A stretch of DNA of 64,000 nucleotides from Anaerolineales bacterium (GTDB lineage Bacteria > Chloroflexota > Anaerolineae > Anaerolineales > Villigracilaceae). Shown one piece after another: positions 22,503-30,655 of this stretch. The first letter of the stretch is position 1, and every line of letters starts with the position of its first letter. The DNA lies in the NCBI GenBank assembly GCA_030583885.1, contig CP129480.1, forward strand, positions 3,412,714 through 3,476,713, in the 5' to 3' direction. The translations under genes were made by a program, and so were the position numbers. Below the pieces are notes generated by a model that was given only the letters and a program-made list of their open reading frames with translations, had not been told where the DNA came from and did no database searches.

Positions 22503-24584
22503 CTACTCGTCCTTTTTGGCTTCCATTTCCTTCCTGTGCGCCTCAATGATGGGGCCTGCAATGTGGGCGGGGACGGTTTCATAGTGGTCGAATTCCATCG
22601 TGAAATAACCGCGCCCGCCTGTGATCGAGCGGAGCTGGGTGGTGTAACGCAGCATTTCCGCCATCGGCACATGTGCCACAATGACGGTGTTGCCATGTTC
22701 AGAGTCAGTGCCTTGCACGCGTCCGCGGCGGGTGTTGAGATCGCTCATGACATCGCCCATGTTCGTGTCAGGGATGGTCACGCGGACGTTCATGATCGGT
22801 TCGAACAAAACAGGTCCGGCTTCCAGCACGGCAAGTTTAAAGGCTTCACGTCCCGCAATTTCAAACGCCATGGGTTTGGAATCCACCTCATGTTCCTTGC
22901 CGTCATACACAATGACCTTTACGTTATTCATGGGATACCCTGCGAACGCACCGCGTTCCATGGTGGCCCTGATCGCCTTTTCAATGGGAGGCAAATAGGA
23001 CTTTGACAGGTTCATACCCACAAGTTCATCCGTAAATTCAAAGTCGCCTTCATGGTAGGGTTCAACGCGAAGATACACTTCACCAAATTGACCCGCACCG
23101 CCTGATTGCTTTTTGTGACGATATTGTCCGCTCGCCTTGCGTGTGATGCCTTCGCGATATGGGATTTTCGGCTCGTGAATGGACAAACCCACCTGAAACT
23201 TGTTCTGTGCACGATGGAGAGACACATCAATGTGCTGGTCACCCATCCCCTGCAATACCGTCTCGTGCGTGATGGGGTCGTTCTGCCAGCTGAGGGTCAT
23301 ATCCTCTTCACACAGGCGGGTTAAGGTTGGGGATATTTTCGCGGCATCGGCTTGTGTTTTGGGACTGATCGCCACACGATACAACGCGGCGGGGAATTTC
23401 GGCGGCGCAATGGTAAGCGGATGCCCCTTTTCACAGAAAGTATCGCCTGTGGAGGTGGCATTTAATTTGGATACAGCCGCGATATCGCCGGCGTGAACCA
23501 GTTTTACGGGGAGCGCCTCCTTGCCGCGCTGAAAGTGCAAACCGGACATGCGCTCATCCGCATTTTTATTCTGGTTCCACACGTGGGCATCGGCTTGAAT
23601 GCTGCCGGAGAACACGCGGAAATAGGTCACCTTTCCGACAAACGGATCGGCAGTGGTCTTCCACACATACGCGGCTAACGGCTCCGTATCGGATGGTTTC
23701 AATTCCTCTTCGCCGTCCTTGCCCTGCGCCATACGTTTGGAGGCATGTAAGGGGGAAGGCAGCAGATCAATGATGTCGTTGAGCAGGGCGATGGCACCGA
23801 TCTCGTGTACGCCGGCAGCGCAGAATACCGGGACAAATTCTCCAGCGAAGATGACATCTTTCAGGCCGCGCACCATCTCTTCGTCTGTGAGGGAACCGAC
23901 CTCCAGGTATTTTTCCATCAGTTCGTCCTCCCCCTCCGCCGCGGCTTCCACAAGCGCAAAGTGGGCTTTTTCCGCTTCATCCTTTAATTCGGCAGGGACC
24001 TCTCCCAGTGTCTTTCCATCGCCGGGATAGGCCTTCATGCCTATAATATCCACCACACCTTTGAAATTTTGCTTTTCGCCAATGGGCAAATGAACTTTAA
24101 TTGCCCGTTTGCCGTGTGCGCGGACAAATTCCTCTATCGCGGCATAGGCCTGTTCAAAACTGGCGTTCTCGCGGTCCATCTTGTTGATCACGATGAAACG
24201 CGGCAGGTTCAATTCATTCGCATGACGCCACGCGGTTTCCGTACCGACCTCGATGCCCGCGACCGCATCTACTAAAAATATCGCGCCATCGGAAACACTC
24301 AGGGCGGAAATCATCTCGCCGACAAAATCGGTGTAACCGGGCGCGTCTATTACGTTGATCTTATGATCACGGTGTTCTATGGGAATTACGCTTGAATAGA
24401 TGGAAATATTTCGACGGTGCTCCTCATCATCATAGTCCGAGACCGTTGTCCCGTCCTCGACCTTGCCCAGGCGGGTCGTTGCCCCGGTTACATGAAGAAA
24501 TGCCTCCGCTAACATCGTTTTGCCTGCGCCCCCGTGCGAAACCAGCGCAACGTTGCGAAGAAACTCGGTGGTATACTCTTTCAT
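22503..24584 (-). CDS. fusA2: Elongation factor G-like translational GTPase (paralogue)
   Basis: The 693-residue protein has the five-domain EF-G layout: G domain at 1 to about 290 (P-loop 'SHGGAGKTML', G3 'DAPGYTDF', G4 'NKMD'), domain II at about 300-400, then domains III-V. The P-loop lacks the 'AHIDHGKT'-like form of canonical EF-G and matches the EF-G-like paralogues found beside a standard fusA in many bacteria. Its role may be in ribosome recycling, stress or an accessory step. A good promoter lies 47 nt upstream of the start; a hairpin terminator follows. Confidence 0.9.
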   Translation of the reverse strand: MKEYTTEFLRNVALVSHGGAGKTMLAEAFLHVTGATTRLGKVEDGTTVSDYDDEEHRRNISIYSSVIPIEHRDHKINVIDAPGYTDFVGEMISALSVSDGAIFLVDAVAGIEVGTETAWRHANELNLPRFIVINKMDRENASFEQAYAAIEEFVRAHGKRAIKVHLPIGEKQNFKGVVDIIGMKAYPGDGKTLGEVPAELKDEAEKAHFALVEAAAEGEDELMEKYLEVGSLTDEEMVRGLKDVIFAGEFVPVFCAAGVHEIGAIALLNDIIDLLPSPLHASKRMAQGKDGEEELKPSDTEPLAAYVWKTTADPFVGKVTYFRVFSGSIQADAHVWNQNKNADERMSGLHFQRGKEALPVKLVHAGDIAAVSKLNATSTGDTFCEKGHPLTIAPPKFPAALYRVAISPKTQADAAKISPTLTRLCEEDMTLSWQNDPITHETVLQGMGDQHIDVSLHRAQNKFQVGLSIHEPKIPYREGITRKASGQYRHKKQSGGAGQFGEVYLRVEPYHEGDFEFTDELVGMNLSKSYLPPIEKAIRATMERGAFAGYPMNNVKVIVYDGKEHEVDSKPMAFEIAGREAFKLAVLEAGPVLFEPIMNVRVTIPDTNMGDVMSDLNTRRGRVQGTDSEHGNTVIVAHVPMAEMLRYTTQLRSITGGRGYFTMEFDHYETVPAHIAGPIIEAHRKEMEAKKDE

Positions 24585-24630
24585 CGAAAAAAGCCCTTCC
24601 TATAAGTTGTTGGATGCAAAGCGTTGCACG

Positions 24631-24659
24631 ATTGTAAAAGAACTCAAATGAATTGTCAA
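24631..24659 (-). promoter_or_regulatory. Sigma-70-type promoter for the EF-G-like gene
   Basis: Minus strand TTGACA (24654-24659), a 17-nt spacer, TACAAT (24631-24636). Confidence 0.75.
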
Positions 24660-24805
24660 AGTGTGGAGCGTCACAGATAAAACATGACATTTACCGAGCA
24701 CCCCACGAACCATCAAACGGAAAGCATGCTGGTTTCCCGTACCACTGTCGAAAGATCGGGGCGCCGGGCAGCAGGCGGCGGGAGCATCTGGATGCCGAGG
24801 GCACT

Positions 24806-25306
24806 GTGAATTTAATCGCCAATCAATATTCCTTTCTTTCCATAGCTGCCGGGTTTACCCTGATCGCCGGACTTATCCTGCTGACGCACAAGCCAAAGTG
24901 GAATGACTACCTCGCTTTTGGGGTCATTGTTGCAGGGCTTGTGACAGCCTGGGTCGTTTTACATCCACGCCAGACCCCGCTCATGGAGGATGCCAAAATG
25001 GTGCAGGCCATGATCGGCGCCGGCACGCCCGTCCTGCTCGAATTCCAATCGCCGTATTGAATTGGCTGTACCATGATTAAGCCCGTCGTTGACGAGCTTG
25101 AAAAGGAACTCGATAACGAGATCAGCATCGGCAAAAGAATCCACATCATCCGCGTGAACATCCAGGAAACGGTCGGCAGGGAACTCGCGCCCGTATACGG
25201 CTTTGAATTTACCCCCACCTTTATTTTCTTCGACGCACAGGGCAATGAAGTCTGGCGCACGGTCGGCGAATTCGATCCGCAAAAAGTACGCGACTCCCTC
25301 AAATGA
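24806..25306 (+). CDS. Thioredoxin-like membrane protein with in-frame TGA in a UxxC motif (candidate selenoprotein)
   Basis: From GTG 24806 (GAGG 7 nt upstream) two hydrophobic helices (about 8-27 and 34-52) lead to a thioredoxin domain. At 25058-25060 a TGA sits where the first active-site cysteine belongs: 'LLEFQSPY-[TGA]-IGCTMIKPVVDELEKEL'. After it, the same frame continues without interruption through 'RVNIQETVGRELAPVYGFEFTPTFIFFDAQG', including the cis-Pro loop, to 25306. Read as selenocysteine this gives U85-Ile-Gly-C88 in a 166-residue protein. A compact hairpin lies 18-38 nt after the TGA. The alternative is a nonsense mutation of TGT/TGC. The stop overlaps the next gene by ATGA, as expected for an intact gene. 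Confidence 0.72.
25079..25099 (+). promoter_or_regulatory. Candidate bacterial SECIS hairpin
   Basis: AAGC-C-CGTC-GTT-GACG-A-GCTT: an 8-bp stem with one C/A mismatch and a GTT apical loop, starting 18 nt after the TGA, with the loop 27 nt after it. Distance and a GU-containing loop fit bacterial SECIS elements, which lie inside the coding region just downstream of UGA. Confidence 0.5.
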
Positions 25307-25869
25307 ACCTTCTTCGCCGCCTGAAATTCAATCTTTCCTATTTCGGCAGGGCGCCCTGGGATAGCGGCGTCTCACCCCCCGAACTCTACGATTTCATTAC
25401 GCACTACAAGGCCGGGCGCGCCATTGACATTGGCTGCGGCACAGGCACGAACCTCATCGCGCTGGCTCATGCAGGCTGGCAGGTGACAGGCTTCGACTTT
25501 GCCCTGCGCGCCATCCAGATTGCAAAACGCAAACTGAAAAAAGCCGGCCTTCAGGCAGACCTCTTCATTGACGATGCAACCCAAATGAAAAAAGTGTACG
25601 GTCAATTTGACCTCGCCCTCGATATGGGCTGTTTTCACGGAATAGAAAACAAGGCGGATTATCTGATTCAGCTGACCCGCATCCTCGCCCCGGGCGGATA
25701 CTGGCTGATGTACGGATTCTTCAAGCCCGCTTCGCAGCTGCCCGGTCCCGGGCTTGTTGACACAGACCTTAACCTGATCTCAGCCCGCGGTTTGACCCTG
25801 CTCTCCCGCAAGGACGGCTTTGACAAACGCGAACGTCCCTCTGCCTGGTTCCTTTATCAAATCGCATGA
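25303..25869 (+). CDS. SAM-dependent methyltransferase (class I)
   Basis: The 188-residue protein has SAM motif I 'AIDIGCGTGTNLIALA' near residue 40, an acidic loop 'VTGFDFALRAI', motif II-like 'LALDMGCFHGI' and motif III 'LAPGGYWLMYGFF'. The fold resembles small-molecule methyltransferases such as thiopurine/tellurite-type enzymes, but the substrate is unknown. It overlaps the selenoprotein candidate by 4 nt upstream and the phosphatase-like gene by 4 nt downstream, so the three form one operon. Confidence 0.85.
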   Translation: MNLLRRLKFNLSYFGRAPWDSGVSPPELYDFITHYKAGRAIDIGCGTGTNLIALAHAGWQVTGFDFALRAIQIAKRKLKKAGLQADLFIDDATQMKKVYGQFDLALDMGCFHGIENKADYLIQLTRILAPGGYWLMYGFFKPASQLPGPGLVDTDLNLISARGLTLLSRKDGFDKRERPSAWFLYQIA

Positions 25870-26783
25870 AAATCCTCTTCCTATTCCTCGACGGCATTGG
25901 ACTTGGCGAAGACAACCCTGAAACCAATCCCTTCGCGCGTGCAGACATGCCATATCTGCAATCCCTGCTTGGCGGACAAAAACTGACGAAGAGTGCTGCG
26001 CCATACGAAAGCGAACTGGCCTCCGTACTTGCGGTGGATGCAAGCCTCGGCGTAAAAGGCCTGCCCCAATCCGCAACGGGACAGGCTGTATTGCTGACCG
26101 GCATCAACATCCCCGCCAAACTCGGTTATCACTACGGTCCAAAACCGAATCCACAAGTGGCAGAATATTTGGATGGCAAAACCATTTTTTCCAAAACCAT
26201 TAAAGCCGGCAAAAAGACTTCCCTGCTCAACGCCTATCCCCCGCGCTACTTTGACGGGATCGATTCGGGCAGGCGGCTGTATTCCTCCATCCCCCTCGCG
26301 CTGACAAATGCAGGCATTCCCCTCTTTACAGACAGGGATTATTACGCAGGCAAGGCCCTCTCCGCGGATTTCACAGGCGCTGGATGGCATGAATTTCTCG
26401 GCTTTTCCGATGCACCCTTATTCAAACCGCAGGCGGCAGGCATAAAACTAGCCAGCCTTGCCGACCAATATGATTTTTCGTTCTTCGAATATTGGGCAAG
26501 TGATTATGCCGGTCACAAACAGGACATGGATTGGGCTGTCCGCCAGCTCAAGACCCTGGATGGGGTGTTGAAAGGGCTGATCGAAGCGTGGCAGGCAAAG
26601 GAAAATCTGATCGTACTCAGCTCCGATCACGGCAACATGGAAGATCTGTCCACGCGCAAGCACACGGCTGCGCATGTTCCGCTTTTGTTATTTGGGGATA
26701 AAAACAAAAGAACTGAATTTCAGAAGGATATTCACGACCTGACAGGCATCGCCCCCGCGATCAATTTATTTCTGGGAATATAA
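25866..26783 (+). CDS. Alkaline phosphatase superfamily / phosphoglycerate mutase-like metalloenzyme
   Basis: The 305-residue protein opens with 'ILFLFLDGIGLGEDN', the first metal-binding Asp of the superfamily, and has 'LPQSATGQAVLLTG', which places the nucleophilic Ser/Thr. It ends with 'VLSSDHGNMEDLSTRKHTAAHVPLLLFG', where Asp-His and a later His bind metals. It is much shorter than cofactor-independent phosphoglycerate mutase (about 510) and lacks the inserted domain, so it is a related phosphatase or mutase of unknown substrate. It is the last gene of the operon and converges with the HEAT gene. Confidence 0.8.
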   Translation: MKILFLFLDGIGLGEDNPETNPFARADMPYLQSLLGGQKLTKSAAPYESELASVLAVDASLGVKGLPQSATGQAVLLTGINIPAKLGYHYGPKPNPQVAEYLDGKTIFSKTIKAGKKTSLLNAYPPRYFDGIDSGRRLYSSIPLALTNAGIPLFTDRDYYAGKALSADFTGAGWHEFLGFSDAPLFKPQAAGIKLASLADQYDFSFFEYWASDYAGHKQDMDWAVRQLKTLDGVLKGLIEAWQAKENLIVLSSDHGNMEDLSTRKHTAAHVPLLLFGDKNKRTEFQKDIHDLTGIAPAINLFLGI

Positions 26784-26791
26784 AGGGACTG

Positions 26792-27931
26792 TCACTTCAT
26801 TGATTCAAGCAGTTGTTTTGCAAACGTTGAAATTTCGCGGTCTGAACGGTCGGCAGCAATTTCCTTAAGGGCATGCAGGGCATGCTCGTCATTTAATCCC
26901 CCAAGCGATTGCATGGCTTGTTTTTGCACAGCCCGCTCCGGGTCGCGCAGCATTTCAATTAATAGCGGTGCCACGCGCATATCCTGGATTTTCCCCAAGC
27001 CGATGACCGCGTGCGCGCGCACGGCCGCCTCCGGATGAGTCAACGCTTGACCCAATACCTCGACAGCTGGTGCGCCAAATTTGGCGAGCGACTCCGCTGC
27101 AGCCTGACTGACCTCGTGATGCAAATCGTAGACTGTCATCCCCAGTTCTTCAAGGGCGCGAATGTCCCGCAGATTTCCCAAAACCATCGCCGCAAATTTG
27201 CGGACCGTGACTTCCTTGTCTCCCAGCGCATCGATCAACGGCTCGACGACGGCAGCGCCCATATTTTCAATGGCGCTTAACAAAACAAGCGCAGCCTCCT
27301 CCTTCTCGTACCACCAGTAGGAATCGCGCAAGGCTTCCATCAAAAAAGGAATGGCGGCGGGGTGTTTCGTTTCACCCAGAGCTTTCGCTGCTGCCTGGCG
27401 TACTTCGATCTTCATATCGTCCAGCAGGATATTCGTGATTTCGTCAAATGTGGAGGGATCGCGGAATTGGCCGATCGCTGTACAGGCCGCAATACGGACC
27501 TCGTCCTCCCTGTCTTTGAGCAGGGTAAACAATGCGGGGATGACACCGGCGTCACCGATGTTTCCCAATGCCAGCGCGGCGCGCGAGCGGACAGTGAAGT
27601 ACTCCCCTTTCAACGCTTCGAGCAGGGCGGGGATGGCATTTTTATCCCTGGTGATGGAAAAAATTTCGGCGGTGCGCCCGCGGACGAGCGGATGCGCACT
27701 AGCAAGGGTCCTTGTCAGTGCGGGCAGGGCGGAGGGGATTCGGGCGAGGATATGCTGATAGACTGGGAGCAGGTTCAAGTCTTGAGTCTGAAGCGCATCA
27801 ATGAGGAGCGGGACAGCCTCCGCGCCCAGTAGGATCAAGTCGCCTGCAACGCGTTCGCGTTTGCTGGAATCGCCAAGCTTTGAAATCAACCTTTTGGCTT
27901 CGTTTTGTCCGGGGTTGGTGAACCAGTCCAT
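26792..27931 (-). CDS. HEAT-repeat protein
   Basis: The 379-residue protein is almost wholly HEAT/PBS-lyase-type repeats of about 31-36 residues: 'AIPALLEALKGEYFTVRSRAALALGNIGD', 'VIPALFTLLKDREDEVRIAACTAIGQF' and eight or so more. Such solenoids are binding scaffolds; there is no catalytic motif. The N-terminal 'MDWFTNPGQNEAKRLISKLGDSSKRE' precedes the array. The partner is unknown. Confidence 0.88.
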   Translation of the reverse strand: MDWFTNPGQNEAKRLISKLGDSSKRERVAGDLILLGAEAVPLLIDALQTQDLNLLPVYQHILARIPSALPALTRTLASAHPLVRGRTAEIFSITRDKNAIPALLEALKGEYFTVRSRAALALGNIGDAGVIPALFTLLKDREDEVRIAACTAIGQFRDPSTFDEITNILLDDMKIEVRQAAAKALGETKHPAAIPFLMEALRDSYWWYEKEEAALVLLSAIENMGAAVVEPLIDALGDKEVTVRKFAAMVLGNLRDIRALEELGMTVYDLHHEVSQAAAESLAKFGAPAVEVLGQALTHPEAAVRAHAVIGLGKIQDMRVAPLLIEMLRDPERAVQKQAMQSLGGLNDEHALHALKEIAADRSDREISTFAKQLLESMK

Positions 27932-28020
27932 GGGTTTATTTTACTTTGAAACTCATATCGAAACGTCGGTGGGGGTGTTCTATGATTTGGAAGTGCCCAT
28001 TCAGACAGTAGGAGTCCGCC

Positions 28021-28716
28021 ATGAAAACAGCTGGAAGATTAACCTTATTGGTTGCTGTTCTGATCGTTTCGATGCTTGCCTGTAATCTGCCGGGTGCGGG
28101 GAATGCAAATCCACCCGCCGGAAATACACCCACTTTGCCCGCCCTGCAGGAGGCGCCAGCCGTCACGCCGACTGATACGGTGATTCCTCCAACTTCCACT
28201 CCGTCCCTGCCGCCGGAGATCACGCTCACGAAAAATTCCAACTGCCGCCTGGGGCCCAGCACCTATTATGTGATCATTGACCAGATCACTGAAAATAAGG
28301 TGCTGCCGGTGATCGGGCGCAATGATGGGGATACCTGGTGGCAGGTGGTGAATCCCACCGGGAGGCAGTGCTGGATATTCCATGAGAACGCCTCAGCGAA
28401 CTCCGATTTCAGTACCGTCCCCATTGGCGATGCACCGCCTTTACCCTACCGCCCTCAAAATTTTCGTGTGACCGATCAACTCTGCCAGCCCGGTCCGAAA
28501 ATATTTACCGTATCGTTTGGCTGGTCGGGCGGCGGCGGAGAAACCAGTTTCCGCCTGTTCCGGGACGGCAAACAGCTCATTGAAGTAAAAGCGGGCAAAT
28601 ACAACTACAAGGACACCAAAGCCCCCCTGAATAAAAATATCACGTATGAGATCGAGGCCGTCAACGGGAACGGCATCTCGGAACGGGCGGTTCAGATCGT
28701 CACCGCCTGCAAATAA
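28021..28716 (+). CDS. Lipoprotein with SH3-like and fibronectin-like domains
   Basis: The 231-residue product has a lipoprotein signal peptide ending 'SMLACNLPG' (Cys21), a Pro/Thr-rich linker (22-66), a bacterial SH3-like segment (about 68-125: 'SNCRLGPSTYYVIID', 'WWQVVNPTGRQCWIF') and a fibronectin-III-like domain (about 142-231). It should be lipidated and anchored outside the membrane; SH3-like domains often bind cell wall. The 'ACNLPG' lipobox recurs in the lipoproteins at 42.9 and 44.2 kb. It is divergent from the HEAT gene. Confidence 0.83.
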   Translation: MKTAGRLTLLVAVLIVSMLACNLPGAGNANPPAGNTPTLPALQEAPAVTPTDTVIPPTSTPSLPPEITLTKNSNCRLGPSTYYVIIDQITENKVLPVIGRNDGDTWWQVVNPTGRQCWIFHENASANSDFSTVPIGDAPPLPYRPQNFRVTDQLCQPGPKIFTVSFGWSGGGGETSFRLFRDGKQLIEVKAGKYNYKDTKAPLNKNITYEIEAVNGNGISERAVQIVTACK

Positions 28717-28740
28717 AAACACGTCATGGCATTAACAAAA

Positions 28741-28770
28741 ATAACTCCCCGCGGTCGCGCGGGGAGTTAT
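28741..28770 (-). terminator. Terminator of the small membrane protein gene
   Basis: ATAACTCCCCGC / GCGGGGAGTTAT, a perfect 12-bp stem; the T-run (TTATTTTTGTT) is on the minus strand, downstream of the 28792 stop. Confidence 0.75.
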
Positions 28771-28791
28771 GAATCCACCAGTGGCTTCTTG

Positions 28792-28974
28792 TTAGAGATT
28801 CTTAAATACAACCGCGCACACGAGTAAAGCAAAACCGATGAATAAAAGCCAAAAAGCCTCAATCGGGAGCAGCGAAAAAACACCGAGGAAGCTGAATAAA
28901 CCGAGCAGACCTAAAACGACGGCGATCCAGAAAGTAATTTCTTTGGGTGCTGAGAGTTTAAGATTCATGATCAT
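28792..28974 (-). CDS. 60-residue two-helix membrane protein
   Basis: MIMNLKLSAPKE is followed by two hydrophobic helices (about 13-33 and 38-56) with 'LLPIEAFWLLFIGFALL'. No family name can be given. The start follows AAGGAG. A sister copy with its own terminator lies about 370 bp upstream on the same strand, so this is a tandem duplication. Confidence 0.65.
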   Translation of the reverse strand: MIMNLKLSAPKEITFWIAVVLGLLGLFSFLGVFSLLPIEAFWLLFIGFALLVCAVVFKNL

Positions 28975-29139
28975 TCTCCTTGAGATAATAGATGGTTATC
29001 GTTGGCAATTTCTGCCTTTGGGCGAAAGTCCTATTTTATTCTATTGTATACACCCTCCGGTCACACCCCCCAACTGGTTGATTTGTATCTACGCCATTTG
29101 GGGGAGATATGACACCTTCCTTGCCCCGATAGTAAAAAA

Positions 29140-29160
29140 CTCCCTGCATCGCGCAGGGAG
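29140..29160 (-). terminator. Terminator of the frameshifted sister gene
   Basis: CTCCCTGC / GCAGGGAG stem followed on the minus strand by a TTTTTT run; same design as the terminator after the intact copy. Confidence 0.7.
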
Positions 29161-29185
29161 CAATTCCGTCCGCCAGTGAATAAAA

Positions 29186-29348
29186 TTAGAGACCCTTAAC
29201 CAACAGGCCGAGTACGAGGGGAAGAAAACCGAGGAATAGAAGCCAGAAGGCGGATATGGGGAGTATCGTCAAAATACCAGGTTGGCTGAGCAAACCAAGC
29301 ACTATGGAAATCACAAACATAATGTTTTTAGGGGGGGGGAAGTCTCAT
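29186..29348 (-). pseudogene. Second copy of the two-helix membrane protein, out of frame at a G9 (C9) tract
   Basis: ATG 29348 has GGAG 6 nt upstream and reads ATG AGA CTT CCC CCC CCC TAA, a stop after six codons. With eight instead of nine C's the frame continues as '...KNIMFVISIVLGLLSQPGILTILPISAFWLLFLGF...VKGL', closely matching the neighbour's 'TFWIAVVLGLLG...LLPIEAFWLLFIGF'. Causes could be a phase-variable tract, a homopolymer sequencing error or true decay. The homopolymer is at 29331-29339. Confidence 0.65.
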
Positions 29349-29491
29349 CTCACTCTCCTTTGAAAAAAGAAAAGGCGTTCTGTCGGACAATTTTTTATCG
29401 CACATGTGGATGAAATTTCAATATTTCCGTGCAGATGATTTTCCGGGCTTTCAAAAACCATCAAACTCAAATTCGGGCAATTTTTCTCTGA

Positions 29492-29497
29492 TATAAT
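29492..29497 (+). promoter_or_regulatory. Probable -10 element for the pdh operon
   Basis: TATAAT at 29492-29497 lies 123 nt upstream of pdhA in a gene-free stretch (29349-29619). A clear -35 is missing (AAATTC at the expected place). The rest of this stretch holds nothing else I recognise. Confidence 0.45.
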
Positions 29498-29619
29498 CCC
29501 CGATTCGGTTTACAGGAATCATAACGCTGGCAGGTCTTTGGTGTTGTTTTCCTAAGCACCCATTTAAATTGCGCATCGCGCCCTCGGGCCTGCAACCCTC
29601 TTACTGGAGTTTCCACATA

Positions 29620-30579
29620 ATGAAGAAAGAACAATTGTTAGATCTCTATTACCAGATGGTGCTGATCCGCCGTGTGGAAGAACGCGGCGCGGAACTGTAC
29701 CAGGCTGGCAAGATCGGCGGTTTCATGCACCTGTACATCGGGCAGGAAGCTGTTTCGACGGGTTTGATCGCGGCGCGCGAGCCTCGCGACCGGGTGATCA
29801 CCGCCTACCGCGACCACGGTGTGGCGTTGAACTGCGGCATGTCTGCCAATGAAGTGATGGCGGAACTGCTCGGCAAGGCGACGGGCATGTCCAAGGGCAA
29901 GGGCGGCTCGATGCACATGGCGGATGTGTCCAAGAACATGTGGGGCGGACATGCCATCGTCGGCGGGCATCTGCCTGTGGCAGCTGGATTCGCCATCGGT
30001 GATCAATACGCCAAGAACGATAACATCACCATCTGTATGTTCGGTGATGGCGCGACCAATATCGGTTACTTCCATGAAGCGCTCAACCTCGCCAAGACCT
30101 GGGGTCTGCGCGTGCTGTGGGTTTGTGAAAACAACCAGTACGGCATGGGCACCTCCGTGGAACGCGCCTCCGCTGTGAACGAGATCCGCCAGAAAGCGGA
30201 AGGCTATGGCATGAAGAACAGCCAAGTCGACGGCATGGACGTGATGAAAGTTTACGAAGCCGCGAAGGAAGCCATGGACTTCGTCCGCAAGGAAGGTCAG
30301 CCATACTTCCTTGAGATCGACACCTACCGCTTCCGTGGGCATTCGATGGGCGACCCCGAACGCTACCGCAAAGCCGAAGAAGTAAAGAAGTGGCAGGAAA
30401 ACGACCCCATCGGTATTTTCAACAAGTACCTGCTGGATAAGAAAGTCGCCTCCCGCAAGGCGTTGGATGAAATCGAAGCCCGCGTGGAAGAGGAGGTAGT
30501 CAAAGCGGTCGAATTTGCCGAAGCCTCCCCCGAACCCGCGATAGAGGCGTTGTTCGAGGATGTATACGCGGATAATTAA
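29620..30579 (+). CDS. pdhA: Pyruvate dehydrogenase E1 component, alpha subunit
   Basis: The 319-residue alpha chain carries the thiamine diphosphate site: 'MFGDGATNIGYFHEALNLAKTWGLRVLWVCENN' is the GDG...NN ThDP motif (about 150-180). The phosphorylation-loop-like 'YRFRGHSMGDPERYR' and N-terminal 'LIRRVEERGAELYQAGKIGGFMHLYIGQEA' are typical of the 2-oxoacid dehydrogenase E1-alpha family. With E1-beta it decarboxylates pyruvate (or acetoin; the families are close) and acetylates E2 lipoamide. ATG 29620 was chosen over an upstream in-frame codon. Confidence 0.92.
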   Translation: MKKEQLLDLYYQMVLIRRVEERGAELYQAGKIGGFMHLYIGQEAVSTGLIAAREPRDRVITAYRDHGVALNCGMSANEVMAELLGKATGMSKGKGGSMHMADVSKNMWGGHAIVGGHLPVAAGFAIGDQYAKNDNITICMFGDGATNIGYFHEALNLAKTWGLRVLWVCENNQYGMGTSVERASAVNEIRQKAEGYGMKNSQVDGMDVMKVYEAAKEAMDFVRKEGQPYFLEIDTYRFRGHSMGDPERYRKAEEVKKWQENDPIGIFNKYLLDKKVASRKALDEIEARVEEEVVKAVEFAEASPEPAIEALFEDVYADN

Positions 30580-30648
30580 CCACAAAGGACACGAAGGCAC
30601 ACAAAGGAAAACCTTAGTGACCCTTTGTGACCCTTCGTGCTGAAGGAA
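30578..30648. repeat. Family C palindromic repeat, copy 2, between pdhA and pdhB
   Basis: TTAACCACAAAGGACACGAAGG..CACAAAGG and CCTTTGTGACCCTTCGTG are the arms of an imperfect hairpin, related to 12.03-12.10 kb. It fills the pdhA-pdhB gap and includes the pdhA stop. Confidence 0.6.
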
Positions 30649-30655
30649 TCACGCA

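Noticed and set aside
24660..24805. The leader before the selenoprotein candidate, with 'CCCGTACCACTGTCGAAAGATCGGG', looks faintly like part of a cobalamin or cyclic-di-GMP riboswitch.
   Set aside because: The rest of either consensus (B12 box, or the AAACC/GACGCAAAGC tetraloop-receptor parts) is missing, and order does not fit.
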